A stretch of DNA of 64,000 nt from an uncultured Clostridia bacterium (GTDB taxonomy: Bacteria; Bacillota; Clostridia; Saccharofermentanales; Saccharofermentanaceae): positions 210,638 to 274,637 of the forward strand of contig CAMIYM010000001.1 in assembly GCA_946403085.1 (NCBI GenBank). The letters are read 5' to 3'. Below the pieces are notes generated by a model. It saw only the letters and a program-made list of their open reading frames with translations. It did not search any database and had not been told where the DNA came from. The position numbers and the translations under genes were made by a program. Below are positions 40,174 to 49,743 of this stretch, piece after piece. How positions within the stretch are numbered: position 1 is the first letter of the stretch; each line of letters starts with the position of its first letter.

Positions 40174-43149
40174 TCAATGTAAGAATTCAAAACTCAGCAG
40201 TGAGGGATTACCAATACCCTTATAGGTAAGATAAAGAGGATATACACCGTCAGGCACTGTAAATTCGCATGTTCCGGGTGTCCAGGCAGTACAGAGTCCG
40301 ACAGAGATCTTACCTAAGACTTCACCGTCAAATGATGTCCTGACCTCAAAATCTCCCATTCCGTAACCCCTTGTAGTGATCTTTAAGCCTTTAACGCCCT
40401 TAAGATCAAAATACTTAAAGCCTATAGTCGTGTTCTCATAAATGTCTCTTATGTGGGACGGACCGTTCTCGATATTCCTGATGTCCATAGTGACATTAGC
40501 AGCATGGTGTTCTCCGACATACATCTTGTTATTGTTATCGAAGATGTTGCATGCAATGTATGCAGGGTATTCGCCCTTATCTGAGAGGGGACCGCCATTA
40601 AGACCGCATGATGTAATCTCCACCTGCTTGATCTGGCCGTTACTGTCGAAGCTGATCTTCTCGGCACAGCCCTGACGTGAATACCATGTGTTGTTTGTCT
40701 GTCTGTGATAGAAGATATACCAGTCATTTCCGATCTCTACGATGCTTCCGTGGTTATTGGCACCGAAGGCTGTGGGCTTATCGGCAGGCTTATATGAGTC
40801 GATGCCGATATCACAGTTGCTTACGATAACTCCGCCGTACTTGAAAGGTCCCAAAGGACTCTCTGAATATGCGTAGCAGAGTTCATGCATAACCTGGGAA
40901 GAATAGATAAGGTAGAAAATGCCATTTCTCTCCCTTATGGAAGGAGCTTCAAAGAAAGCATGACCTTCAAATTCAGTTCCGGCGCTGTACTGTGTGGAGG
41001 GGATGACAAATTCAGGAGCACGCTTTATCGTGAGCATGTCTTTATCAAGCACAGTCAGCATGCATCCGTGACGTGATTTGTCGCCCTGGCCGCAGAAGCC
41101 GGTATACATGTAAGTAGTATCACCGATCGTGATAACACCGGGATCGAACTGCTGTTCATCGCCTTCTTTTCGACCGAGAACGGTGCCGTCTTCGTAGTGA
41201 ACGTTACCGTAGAATTCGAACTTTCCGTTGGGTGTATCGCTTACCGCAACAGAAATGACGCAGTCGTTATCAAGAGCATAGAACAGATAGTATCTTCCGT
41301 CAGGACCGACAGTAACATCAGGCGCATAGAGGCAGCCTCTGTCATCCTGGTTTGCGGGATCATCACTTCTCTTAAAGATAACGCCTTCATATGTCCAGCT
41401 GCCGAGATCATCAACAGGTGCTGACCATGTTACGTAATCGCCGGGGCAGAAGACATCTCCTCCAAAGAAATCGTGTGAGCCATAGACATATACTCTTCCA
41501 TTGAATACATAAGGCTCACCGTCAGGAATGAACTCCCAGTTGGGAAGATAAGGATTGAAAGCCTGCTTTTTGGGAACCTCGTAAAGTGAGACAGCGGGAC
41601 CTGAAGGTCCTTTTCTCTCGCCGGTTACGATGCCTGCTGTAGTCTCTTCGATATGTTTTGCGATGAAGTCAAGGAATGCGGATTCGGGCTTTTCCTCCTG
41701 AACGCCTGCCTTTGCTCCTTCAGGAGTAAAGTGCATCTCATTCTTGGATGCGGGAGTATAAGGTTTCCACATGGGAAGAGCTTTTCCGTCAACGTCATTT
41801 CCGTTCGGATCTCCGTTCTTGATGAAGTTAACGAAGTAAGTGCTCATCTGTCTTGCGATATCAAAATGTCTTCCTACCATAGGTCTCCAGCACTTATCGA
41901 GATTATCGAAGAAGAACCAGAGATCGACTGAGTGGAATGTACCGGGATTATCGTCACCAGGAATATCAGGCTCAAAGCTGTAATAGTAGCCCGGCTTGTC
42001 GTTATGGCTGAAAGCTGCCTTTACCGCACACTCGATAGCACGTACCGGAGCGTACAGATTACCATTGTGTGCCTGTGCTTCAGGGAATGAGAGGAATTCA
42101 TCAGCCTTGCTTCCGAAGATATCTCTTGCTTTCTTCTCGAAATCTTCTTTTGAATCAGCAAGGATAAAGCTGGGGAACTCATCGTAGGTATTGCCTGACA
42201 TGACCGGTACATGTGCATGCTTGCCCTGGAGGAAGAGCTTGTAAGGTTCATCGTCCATGAATACATGATCGATCATGGGAGTGAAGAAATAGTTTTCCTG
42301 GTTCCTGAAGTTTGAAGCCTGCTCACGAAGGAATGAAGCATCGAGTTTTCTTGCTTCTTCAATTGTCTTTACTCCGAGCCTGTCGAAAAACTTTACGCCA
42401 AATGAGCAAGCATCCTCAGGTCCTCTAGGTGTCATGACAAAATCAGTCATGTAGGGGAAAGAGATCATGCCTGAAAGGATAATGGCTTTCTGGTAAAGTC
42501 CTATGCTTGACTTGGATGTGAGATGGTTCATAACACTTCCGCCGCCGGCAGACTGTCCTGCGATGGTGATGTTATCGGGATCGCCTCCGAAGGATGCGAT
42601 GTTCCTCTTTACCCATTTAAGTCCTGCGAGCTGGTCCAAAAGACCGAAGTTTGCGGGAGCATCAGGTGACTCTTTGAAAAGATCCGGATGAGCTAGGAAT
42701 CCGAAAGCTCCGAGTCTGTAGTTTACAGTAACGACGATTATGCCTTTCTTGGCAAGGTTTTCGCCGTTGAATTCCATCTCGGGAGTGTAGCCCCACTGGA
42801 ATCCGCCGCCGAAGAACCAAACGAGTACAGGAAGTTTATCGTCAGCACTTTTCGCATTTGTCCAGACATTTAAATAGAGGCAGTCCTCGTCCATCTCGAT
42901 GTCCGGATCGACGTGCCATTCACGGCAGTAGATATCAGTTCCGATTCCCGGCTGGTCCTGCATGGAGATCGGACCGAACTTATAGGCATCAAGTATGCCA
43001 TCCCAATCCTTGCAGGGCTGGGGTGCTCTCCAACGGTTTTCGCCTACAGGCGGCTGGGCAAAAGGAATGCCTTTGAAAACGGAAATTCGGGTATTGTTTC
43101 CGGACAGACCTCTGACAAGTCCGTTCTCGGTCTTAACAATTTTAAGCAT
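40174..43149 (-). CDS. fused carboxylesterase type B - GH43 glycosidase - CBM6-like protein
   Basis: 991 residues from ATG 43149 (AGAGG 8 bases upstream; an in-frame GTG at 43158 is less likely). Residues ~1-510 form a type B carboxylesterase: 'DEDCLYLNVW', oxyanion 'FFGGGF', nucleophile Ser200 in 'GQSAGG' and a likely catalytic His406 in 'GTFHSVDLW'. Residues ~535-845 are a GH43 five-blade propeller, with Asp543 ('PDGEPY'), Asp610 ('YAPDV') and Glu734 ('FFEAPS') in the expected triad places. Residues ~865-991 resemble a CBM6 beta-sandwich ('IGFKYFDL'). There is no signal peptide, so it probably acts in the cytosol on imported acylated xylan- or arabinan-type oligosaccharides (inference). Confidence 0.88.
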   Translation of the reverse strand: MLKIVKTENGLVRGLSGNNTRISVFKGIPFAQPPVGENRWRAPQPCKDWDGILDAYKFGPISMQDQPGIGTDIYCREWHVDPDIEMDEDCLYLNVWTNAKSADDKLPVLVWFFGGGFQWGYTPEMEFNGENLAKKGIIVVTVNYRLGAFGFLAHPDLFKESPDAPANFGLLDQLAGLKWVKRNIASFGGDPDNITIAGQSAGGGSVMNHLTSKSSIGLYQKAIILSGMISFPYMTDFVMTPRGPEDACSFGVKFFDRLGVKTIEEARKLDASFLREQASNFRNQENYFFTPMIDHVFMDDEPYKLFLQGKHAHVPVMSGNTYDEFPSFILADSKEDFEKKARDIFGSKADEFLSFPEAQAHNGNLYAPVRAIECAVKAAFSHNDKPGYYYSFEPDIPGDDNPGTFHSVDLWFFFDNLDKCWRPMVGRHFDIARQMSTYFVNFIKNGDPNGNDVDGKALPMWKPYTPASKNEMHFTPEGAKAGVQEEKPESAFLDFIAKHIEETTAGIVTGERKGPSGPAVSLYEVPKKQAFNPYLPNWEFIPDGEPYVFNGRVYVYGSHDFFGGDVFCPGDYVTWSAPVDDLGSWTYEGVIFKRSDDPANQDDRGCLYAPDVTVGPDGRYYLFYALDNDCVISVAVSDTPNGKFEFYGNVHYEDGTVLGRKEGDEQQFDPGVITIGDTTYMYTGFCGQGDKSRHGCMLTVLDKDMLTIKRAPEFVIPSTQYSAGTEFEGHAFFEAPSIRERNGIFYLIYSSQVMHELCYAYSESPLGPFKYGGVIVSNCDIGIDSYKPADKPTAFGANNHGSIVEIGNDWYIFYHRQTNNTWYSRQGCAEKISFDSNGQIKQVEITSCGLNGGPLSDKGEYPAYIACNIFDNNNKMYVGEHHAANVTMDIRNIENGPSHIRDIYENTTIGFKYFDLKGVKGLKITTRGYGMGDFEVRTSFDGEVLGKISVGLCTAWTPGTCEFTVPDGVYPLYLTYKGIGNPSLLSFEFLH

Positions 43150-43183
43150 GCGGGACACCTCTTATAAAAAAATACTTACATTT

Positions 43184-43212
43184 ATGTTAGGAAAACAAAG
43201 GGTAATAATCAA
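43184..43212 (-). promoter_or_regulatory. promoter for the esterase-GH43 gene
   Basis: Minus strand TTGATT (43212-43207), 17-bp spacer, TAACAT (43189-43184), 35 bases before the ATG at 43149. Divergent from the sensor-kinase promoter, so the ~185-base intergenic region may hold shared YesN binding sites. Confidence 0.5.
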
Positions 43213-43268
43213 CGGGATAAATTCAAGTAAAGACCTGACTAAATCAACAGTTTCAATAATGCTCCTGT

Positions 43269-43297
43269 TTGCAAAGGTCCTTTATTTTATATAACAT
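43269..43297 (+). promoter_or_regulatory. promoter for the YesM/YesN pair
   Basis: TTGCAA (43269-43274), 17-bp spacer, TAACAT (43292-43297). A start of transcription near 43304 fits a short leader with GGAGGG at 43316-43321. Confidence 0.5.
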
Positions 43298-43334
43298 AAT
43301 ATGGTATTGCTTGATGGAGGGTATGGTTTTTAAG

Positions 43335-45119
43335 GTGCGGCAAGGTAAGTCAAAGTCTGCCAGAGTAGGCAATTATTTCAGCCAGCTTAAGCTTAATAAG
43401 AAATTCCTTCTTATGTATGTTTTCGCTGTTATCCTGCCGCTTGTAATCACCGATGCCTTGTTGTTCGGCAAGGTCTACAGCACAGAGCGTAATAACCAGG
43501 CCAATGACAGAAGAAATGCTGCAGAAGCCTATGCGAAATACATGAAGGATCTTCTTGAGTACGATTCCACTGTCGGCACGGCTATCGACCTTAACAAGGA
43601 TCTCAATACCTTTATCGATACAAAATACGATATTCCATATAGCTACTATAACAGCTATTTCTTTACAGTATCGTACTCATACTTTTCGACATTATCCGAT
43701 ATCAATCAGGACAGGATCGTCATCTATTCCAGTAACGACACCATGTTAAGCGGACACTATTTCCATAACATAGTCGAAGCATACGATGAGCAGTGGTTCA
43801 AGAACTTCATCAATACGGGTGTTAATGAAGCCGCCTATGCATATTACGACGCGGATCCTGTAGTAAGGACCACCGACAGGAACAGATTCATCTATGTAAG
43901 AAGAATGAACAATTCCCGTACTTCCCAATACAGGAAGATAATTACTATCGAGCATAAGTTATCCAGGATAACCGGTGAACTTGCGGAGATACCGGTTAAC
44001 TGCACTCTTTATCTATGCTGCGGTGATTACGTTATCTATTCCAACAAGGAAGCCGCACCGGACTATGAAACGATAGCAAACAGGGCCGCACATGATCCGT
44101 ATTCGACCACTTTAAATCTCGATATGTACGACAACACGTTCACTGTTTTCGCGTTCACGGAAGATCCTGTAATACTTAATGTTATGAGAGATAATCTCCC
44201 GATAACGTTCCTTCTTATCATTCTTACGCTTATCGTTCCGATCCTTATCATGAAGGCTCTCGAAAGGTCGATCACCGAAAGAATATCCATCCTGAGTAAA
44301 GCGTTCGGTGAAGGTGATCAGGAATACTTCCAGCCAATAAAAGAGATCAACGGTACGGACGAGATCTCAGACCTCATGCATAATTACAACAGGATCGTTG
44401 ATATTAATAATGAACTTACCAATACGATCTACAAGGATAAGCTCCGCGAGCAGGAGAATGACCTCGCACGCAAGAACGCAGAACTCCTGGCACTTCAGAG
44501 CCAGATCAATCCGCACTTCCTGTTCAATGCGTTAGAGAGTATCAGAATGCACAGTATCCTTAAGGGTGAGAATGAGACTGCTGAGATGGTTCAAAGACTT
44601 GCCGTCATGGAGAGGCAGAACGTCGAATGGCGTGAAGATGCCGTTACCATTGAAGAGGAGGAGGGCTTTATCGATGCATATCTCCAGCTTCAGAGTTACA
44701 GGTTCGGTGACAGGATCTCATTTGATATCGATATCGACGAAGACTGTAAGAAGGTCCTGATCCCCAAGCTTACTCTCGTTACTTTCGTTGAGAATGCATG
44801 CGTACACGGTATCGAGTCCAAGGCTTCACAGGGATGGATCTTCGTAAGGGTTAACAGGACTGAAAAGGATCTCGTTATCGAGGTGGAGGATACCGGTGAC
44901 GGTATGGAGGAAGAAGACGTTAAAGTCCTTCAGGAAAAGATGAATAATGTCACGATCGATATGATCAGGGAGGCTAAGCATGTTGGAATCCTCAACGCCT
45001 GCCTCAGAATCAAGATGATGTTCAAAGATAAGGCAAAGTTCACGATAGAGAGCGAAAAGGGTATCGGAATGTCTGTAATCATCCAGATACCGGAAGATAT
45101 GATCAAGACTGCTGATTGA
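43335..45119 (+). CDS. YesM-type sensor histidine kinase
   Basis: 594 residues from GTG 43335, 13 bases after GGAGGG; ATG 43314 or 43323 are in-frame alternatives with poor spacing, so the start is uncertain. Two membrane segments (~24-45 and ~290-312) flank a ~245-residue extracytoplasmic sensor region. A HAMP-like linker leads to a His_kinase domain with the phospho-His (~394) in 'QINPHFLFNALESI', and the ATPase part has 'TLVTFVENACVHGIE' (N box) and 'DTGDGM' (G box). Such kinases, with YesN-type regulators, sense oligosaccharides in gut Firmicutes. The regulator gene follows 8 bases later. Confidence 0.9.
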   Translation: MRQGKSKSARVGNYFSQLKLNKKFLLMYVFAVILPLVITDALLFGKVYSTERNNQANDRRNAAEAYAKYMKDLLEYDSTVGTAIDLNKDLNTFIDTKYDIPYSYYNSYFFTVSYSYFSTLSDINQDRIVIYSSNDTMLSGHYFHNIVEAYDEQWFKNFINTGVNEAAYAYYDADPVVRTTDRNRFIYVRRMNNSRTSQYRKIITIEHKLSRITGELAEIPVNCTLYLCCGDYVIYSNKEAAPDYETIANRAAHDPYSTTLNLDMYDNTFTVFAFTEDPVILNVMRDNLPITFLLIILTLIVPILIMKALERSITERISILSKAFGEGDQEYFQPIKEINGTDEISDLMHNYNRIVDINNELTNTIYKDKLREQENDLARKNAELLALQSQINPHFLFNALESIRMHSILKGENETAEMVQRLAVMERQNVEWREDAVTIEEEEGFIDAYLQLQSYRFGDRISFDIDIDEDCKKVLIPKLTLVTFVENACVHGIESKASQGWIFVRVNRTEKDLVIEVEDTGDGMEEEDVKVLQEKMNNVTIDMIREAKHVGILNACLRIKMMFKDKAKFTIESEKGIGMSVIIQIPEDMIKTAD

Positions 45120-45127
45120 GGTGAAAC

Positions 45128-46720
45128 ATGTTAAAAGTAATGCTTGTTGACGACGAACCTTATATTCTTCAGGGACTCCAGGTCCTTATCGACTGGGAGA
45201 GCGGCGGATTTGAGATCGCCCAGACCTGCTCCAACGGCAAGGAAGCATTGAAGTATCTGAAAGAGAATCATGTTGATCTCGTCATCTCTGATATCCGCAT
45301 GCCGGAAATGACCGGCCTTGAACTTTTGGAGACAGTTAAGAAGGAGAAGATCTCCGATGCCGAGTTTGTTCTTCTTACAGGTTACGACGATTTTGCTTAC
45401 ACACAGAAAGCAATCAGGAACGGATGCCTGGATTACATTCTGAAACCGGTTGAAGAAGAGGAACTCATAGCTGTATTGCGTAAGGTAACAAATCTTAACC
45501 GTGAGTCGATAATTCTCAGAAAAGACAGGGAGAAGATGGAAGATGCTTATCTTTCCAGAGTTATCAGACATCTTATAAGAGGCAAGTATACTGAAGAAGA
45601 GATCGAATATGCGAACAAGCATCTTCAGCTTGGTGAAAGACTCAGATTCATCTATATAGGTTTTGTACATAAGGATGCTGAAGTTGAAAGCAGTGATTCT
45701 GATGAATACGACATAGGTGCTGTTCAAAAGCAGCTCTTTAATTCATGTAAGGAAGCTTTAAAGGAGTATTCCAATCACTTTACTTTGGAAGTGCCGTACG
45801 ATGAAGATAATTACGATGTAGGATTCATATATTGTGAGAACATGTCATCTATCCGTGACATGAGTGAGACAGAATTCCTGAATAATCTCATCCGTAAGAT
45901 AGAAGTGCTTTTCATAAAGCCCGTCAGAATGTACTGCGGAGAACTGGTGAATGACATATCATCTCTTTCTGATTCGTATAACTCATGCAGAAGACTTAAG
46001 AGTATCGCTGGATTCCACAATACTAAGAAACTCTATTTCTACGAAGAAACGGAGACAAAACACAGCGGTATCGTTTTATGCAAGAACACGATCGATGAGA
46101 TCATTGATTCGATTACAAAAAACGATCAGGAAGCAATCGAATCAGGAATCGAAAAGCTCCATGATGAGCTCCGCGGTAAAGACAGCACCAATGTGGCATT
46201 TGATCTTAATATCAACTATTTTCTTTTCCAGCTTATACATCTTGCAAGTGAACTCGATGATACCGTAAACCAGGAAGAGATCGTACAGTACATTTCCGAA
46301 AAGGCATCGGAAGATGCATTGACAAGAGGCAGCTACCAGCACCTTAAGAAATTCGCACTGGAGTATTCCTCATATCTTTCGGAACTCAGAAAGAGCATAT
46401 CCCACGGCATCCTTGCCTCTATTGAAGCTGAGATCAGGGATAACTATGCAGGTGATATAAGCCTGAAATACCTGGGCGATAAATATCATATAAACAGTTC
46501 CTATCTCGGACAGGTATTCAGAAAGAAGTACGGAATGTCCTTTAAGAATTACCTGACAAATTACAGGATAAAGGAAGCTGCCAAGCAGATCATCAATACT
46601 GACAAGAAGATCAACAGGATCGCGGAAGACGTCGGATATAAGGACAGCGACTATTTTATCCGCAAGTTCATTGAGATCATGGGATGCACGCCTTCAAAGT
46701 ACCGTAAGTCGAACACCTGA
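45128..46720 (+). CDS. YesN-type response regulator (receiver + AraC)
   Basis: 530 residues. The N-terminal receiver (~1-120) has the acidic pocket 'VDDE' and phospho-Asp in 'VISDIRMPEM' (~56), and 'LKPVEEEEL' with the conserved Lys. A ~290-residue linker domain follows, then two AraC helix-turn-helix units (~430-527) ending 'GCTPSKYRKS'. GAGGTG precedes the ATG. With the kinase upstream it should activate the importer and possibly the divergent enzyme gene. Confidence 0.92.
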   Translation: MLKVMLVDDEPYILQGLQVLIDWESGGFEIAQTCSNGKEALKYLKENHVDLVISDIRMPEMTGLELLETVKKEKISDAEFVLLTGYDDFAYTQKAIRNGCLDYILKPVEEEELIAVLRKVTNLNRESIILRKDREKMEDAYLSRVIRHLIRGKYTEEEIEYANKHLQLGERLRFIYIGFVHKDAEVESSDSDEYDIGAVQKQLFNSCKEALKEYSNHFTLEVPYDEDNYDVGFIYCENMSSIRDMSETEFLNNLIRKIEVLFIKPVRMYCGELVNDISSLSDSYNSCRRLKSIAGFHNTKKLYFYEETETKHSGIVLCKNTIDEIIDSITKNDQEAIESGIEKLHDELRGKDSTNVAFDLNINYFLFQLIHLASELDDTVNQEEIVQYISEKASEDALTRGSYQHLKKFALEYSSYLSELRKSISHGILASIEAEIRDNYAGDISLKYLGDKYHINSSYLGQVFRKKYGMSFKNYLTNYRIKEAAKQIINTDKKINRIAEDVGYKDSDYFIRKFIEIMGCTPSKYRKSNT

Positions 46721-46862
46721 TCTTGTCAGGGTACCCATATCCTTTAAAACACTATTTTTATTGTGCATATTGCACTAAAACAGACCGATTAACTTGTACA
46801 TTAATGTCTAAAACAGTACATTTTTGTAGAGTTTATCGGTTGTTTAATTAGACTTTCTCGGG

Positions 46863-46891
46863 TTGTGGCAAAAATGAGGCACCACTATAAT
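46863..46891 (+). promoter_or_regulatory. promoter for the sugar importer operon
   Basis: TTGTGG (46863-46868), 17-bp spacer, perfect TATAAT (46886-46891). The weak -35 fits a promoter needing an activator such as the adjacent YesN-type regulator. A small CTCG/CGAG hairpin lies in the leader. Confidence 0.6.
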
Positions 46892-46944
46892 CTAAGTGCT
46901 AAATACTCGTATATTAGCGAGAATCTAATTCGGGAGGTCTACTA

Positions 46945-48666
46945 ATGAAGACTAAGAAACTCGTTGCATTGGCTTTAGCTTCAATGCTCGCAGTATCCTC
47001 TTTCACAGCTTGCGCAGCTGGTGGCAAGTCAGGTTCTGGTATCACAGACTTTACTATGTTCGCTGCTATGGCAGGTAAGGAAAAGGATGAAGGTAACGAG
47101 ATCAAGGAAATGATCGCGCAGAAGACAGGCGTCCGCGTTAAGGAATCCTGGCTCACAGGTCAGAACGCTGGTGAGGCTATCGGCTCCATTATCGCTTCAG
47201 GTAAGTTGCCTGATTTCATCGATGGCGGCGACGGTTCCATCACACTTTATCAGAACCATTTGCTCGTAGCTTGGGATCCTTATCTTGAAAAGTATCCTAA
47301 CCTCAAGGAAATGTACACTGAGGAAGAGTGGGATAAGTTCAGAATGGACGACGGAAAGATCTACTGGGCTAACGTATTCGGTAACCACTACAAGGACGAT
47401 ACGACAACAGGCCACAACGGTGAAGCTTTCTGGATTCAGGCTCGTGTACTCGAAGCTTACGGCTATCCTAAGATCGAGACACTTGATCAGTACTTCGAAA
47501 TCCTCGAGAAGTTTGCAAAAGAGCATCCTGAACTTCCTAACGGAACAAAGGTAATCCCTTATACATGTCTCTGCGAAGGTTGGAAGTATTACTGCCTTGA
47601 GAACGCTCCTATGTTCCTCGATGGTTATCCGAACGATGGTTGCGTTATCGTTAATGTTGACGACGGTGTCGACAAGCCGAAGGTTGTTGACTACAACACA
47701 ACAGATACAGCTAAGGCTTACTTCAAGAAGCTCAACGAAGAGTATGCTAAGGGCAATATCGATCCTGACTTTGCTATCCAGACATACGATGAGTACATTG
47801 CTAAGCTTTCTACAGGTGCTGTTCTCGGTCTCTGCGATCAGTACTGGGATTTCGCTTACAACATCATGGGACCTTTCGCTACACCTATTAAGGCTACTGA
47901 CGGTTCCTCATTCCGTCTCGATCAGCTCGGTTGTGACTATGTTCCTCTCGGACTCACAGCTAAGGCTGGTATGCAGAATCAGTGGCATACATACGGCGAC
48001 GAGCTTAACCAGGCTTCCGGCTGCGCTGTAACAACAGCATGCAAGGATCCTGATAAGGCTTTCGAGTTCTTAAGCAGACTTCTTGATCAGGATATCCATG
48101 ACCTCCGTTTCTGGGGCGTTAAGGATGTTGACTACCTCGTAGACGAGAATGGCGTTTTCTACAGAAACGAGCAGATGAGAGAGAACTGGAAGAGCGACAG
48201 CTACAAGGCTAAGCACACTTGCGAGTATTCTTATATGCCTCAGTGGATGGGTATGAGCAAGGATGGTAAGAACTACATGCAGCCTGCAGAGAAGCCTGAA
48301 GAATTCCGTGCAGGTCTCGCTGAGCCTCTTAAGAAGGCATTCGAAGCTTATGGCAAGAGCACATACGCTGAGATGGTAGGTTCACCTTACATCATGGGCG
48401 CGGAGAAGTATCCTTGGTATCCTCTCTGGTCATGGTCTAATGGTATCTCCTCTGACACTCCTGGCGGAATCGCTTGGAAGAAGATGGGTGAAGAGAAGCA
48501 TAAGTGGCTTCCTGCTGTCGTTATCTCCACAGATTTCGAGAAGGATTGGAACGCTTACATGGATGCTTACAAGGCATGCAAGCCTGAAGATTTCCTTAAG
48601 GAAGCTCAGGATGAGGTCAACAAGAGACTTAAGACAGCTCAGGATCACGGCTGGAAGGCTTCCTGA
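46945..48666 (+). CDS. extracellular solute-binding lipoprotein of a CUT1-type importer
   Basis: 573 residues. A basic start and hydrophobic segment end in 'SFTAC', a lipobox-like site with Cys near residue 23, followed by a Gly/Ser linker. The size and Trp/Tyr-rich composition match LplA/YesO-like oligosaccharide-binding proteins. GGGAGG precedes the ATG. Codon use is strongly biased, suggesting abundant expression. Two permease genes follow after a hairpin. The ligand is unknown; the neighbouring esterase-GH43 enzyme suggests hemicellulose or pectin-derived oligosaccharides. Confidence 0.9.
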   Translation: MKTKKLVALALASMLAVSSFTACAAGGKSGSGITDFTMFAAMAGKEKDEGNEIKEMIAQKTGVRVKESWLTGQNAGEAIGSIIASGKLPDFIDGGDGSITLYQNHLLVAWDPYLEKYPNLKEMYTEEEWDKFRMDDGKIYWANVFGNHYKDDTTTGHNGEAFWIQARVLEAYGYPKIETLDQYFEILEKFAKEHPELPNGTKVIPYTCLCEGWKYYCLENAPMFLDGYPNDGCVIVNVDDGVDKPKVVDYNTTDTAKAYFKKLNEEYAKGNIDPDFAIQTYDEYIAKLSTGAVLGLCDQYWDFAYNIMGPFATPIKATDGSSFRLDQLGCDYVPLGLTAKAGMQNQWHTYGDELNQASGCAVTTACKDPDKAFEFLSRLLDQDIHDLRFWGVKDVDYLVDENGVFYRNEQMRENWKSDSYKAKHTCEYSYMPQWMGMSKDGKNYMQPAEKPEEFRAGLAEPLKKAFEAYGKSTYAEMVGSPYIMGAEKYPWYPLWSWSNGISSDTPGGIAWKKMGEEKHKWLPAVVISTDFEKDWNAYMDAYKACKPEDFLKEAQDEVNKRLKTAQDHGWKAS

Positions 48667-48700
48667 TTCTAACTGATCAGAAAAGTAGTTAATTGAATGT

Positions 48701-48737
48701 GGTGGCAACCATGGATATAACAACTGTGGTTGCCGCC
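48701..48737 (+). terminator. partial terminator or stabilising hairpin after the binding-protein gene
   Basis: GGTGGCAACCA (48701-48711) pairs with TGGTTGCCGCC (48727-48737), an 11-bp stem with one G-T pair, followed by ATTCTTTT. Such structures usually protect the abundant binding-protein mRNA and let only part of transcription reach the permeases. Confidence 0.7.
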
Positions 48738-48759
48738 ATTCTTTTGGGAGTTGCTTAAA

Positions 48760-49725
48760 ATGGAAAACACTCTTTCGACTAAGAAAACAAAACAGGTCGA
48801 TACAAATAAGACACCGTTTACTGTCAAAGAGCTTAAAAGACAGTGGATACTCGTAGCTATCGCTGTTGTTTACGTCGTTTACGGAATCATCTTCTATTAT
48901 CTTCCTCTCGTTGGATGGATAATGGCTTTCCAGAACTTCGTATATGCAGATGGTATTACGGGTTCAAAGTGGGTTGGTCTCTACAAATTCCAGTTCCTTT
49001 TCAGAGACCCTACGTTCCTGAAGGTTATCAGAAACACATTTGCAATGGGTGCGCTCAACCTCGTATTCAGCACAGTTGTTGCAATTGCGTTTGCCATCCT
49101 TTTGAACGAAGTTAAGAACAAGTGGTTTAAGAAGTCTATCCAGACAATCTCATACTTGCCCCACTTCCTTTCATGGATCATCGTTGTAGCTATCGTACAC
49201 GATGCACTCACATCAACTGGTATCATCAATGAGCTTCTTATGAAGTTCCACATTATCGATATGCCTTTCCCGTTCCTGGGTAAAACAGAATGGTTCTGGC
49301 CTATCGTCACATTCAGCCATCTCTGGAAAGAGACAGGTTGGAATGCAATCATCTATCTCGCAGCGATCACATCAATCGATCCCAGCCTTTATGAGTCTGC
49401 TTCAATTGATGGCGCAGGACGTTTCCAGAAGATGCGTTATGTAACACTTCCGGGTCTCCGTCCTACGATCATGATCCTTCTCTTGATGAATATGGGTAAC
49501 GTTCTCAATGCCGGATTCGAGCTTCAGTACTTGCTCGGTAACGGTCTCGTACAGGACGTTTCCAGAACGATAGACATTTATATTCTCGACTGGGCTCTCG
49601 ATGCCCGTAACCTTGACTACTCACTCGGTACTGCAGCCGGTATCTTCAAGACTGTTGTATCTATGACCTTCATCTTGGTATCTAACTACATTGCCAAGAA
49701 GAGGGGCGATGAGCGTCTGTTCTAA
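48760..49725 (+). CDS. sugar ABC transporter permease, LplB type
   Basis: 321 residues from ATG 48760 (GGGAG upstream; the in-frame TTG at 48730 lies in the hairpin). Six membrane segments and the EAA loop 'ESASIDGAGRFQKMRYVTLP' that docks the ATPase. Pairs with the next gene. No ATPase gene is adjacent, so MsmX encoded at 19065-20180 is the likely energiser. Confidence 0.92.
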   Translation: MENTLSTKKTKQVDTNKTPFTVKELKRQWILVAIAVVYVVYGIIFYYLPLVGWIMAFQNFVYADGITGSKWVGLYKFQFLFRDPTFLKVIRNTFAMGALNLVFSTVVAIAFAILLNEVKNKWFKKSIQTISYLPHFLSWIIVVAIVHDALTSTGIINELLMKFHIIDMPFPFLGKTEWFWPIVTFSHLWKETGWNAIIYLAAITSIDPSLYESASIDGAGRFQKMRYVTLPGLRPTIMILLLMNMGNVLNAGFELQYLLGNGLVQDVSRTIDIYILDWALDARNLDYSLGTAAGIFKTVVSMTFILVSNYIAKKRGDERLF

Positions 49726-49743
49726 GGAAAGGGGGTATATATC

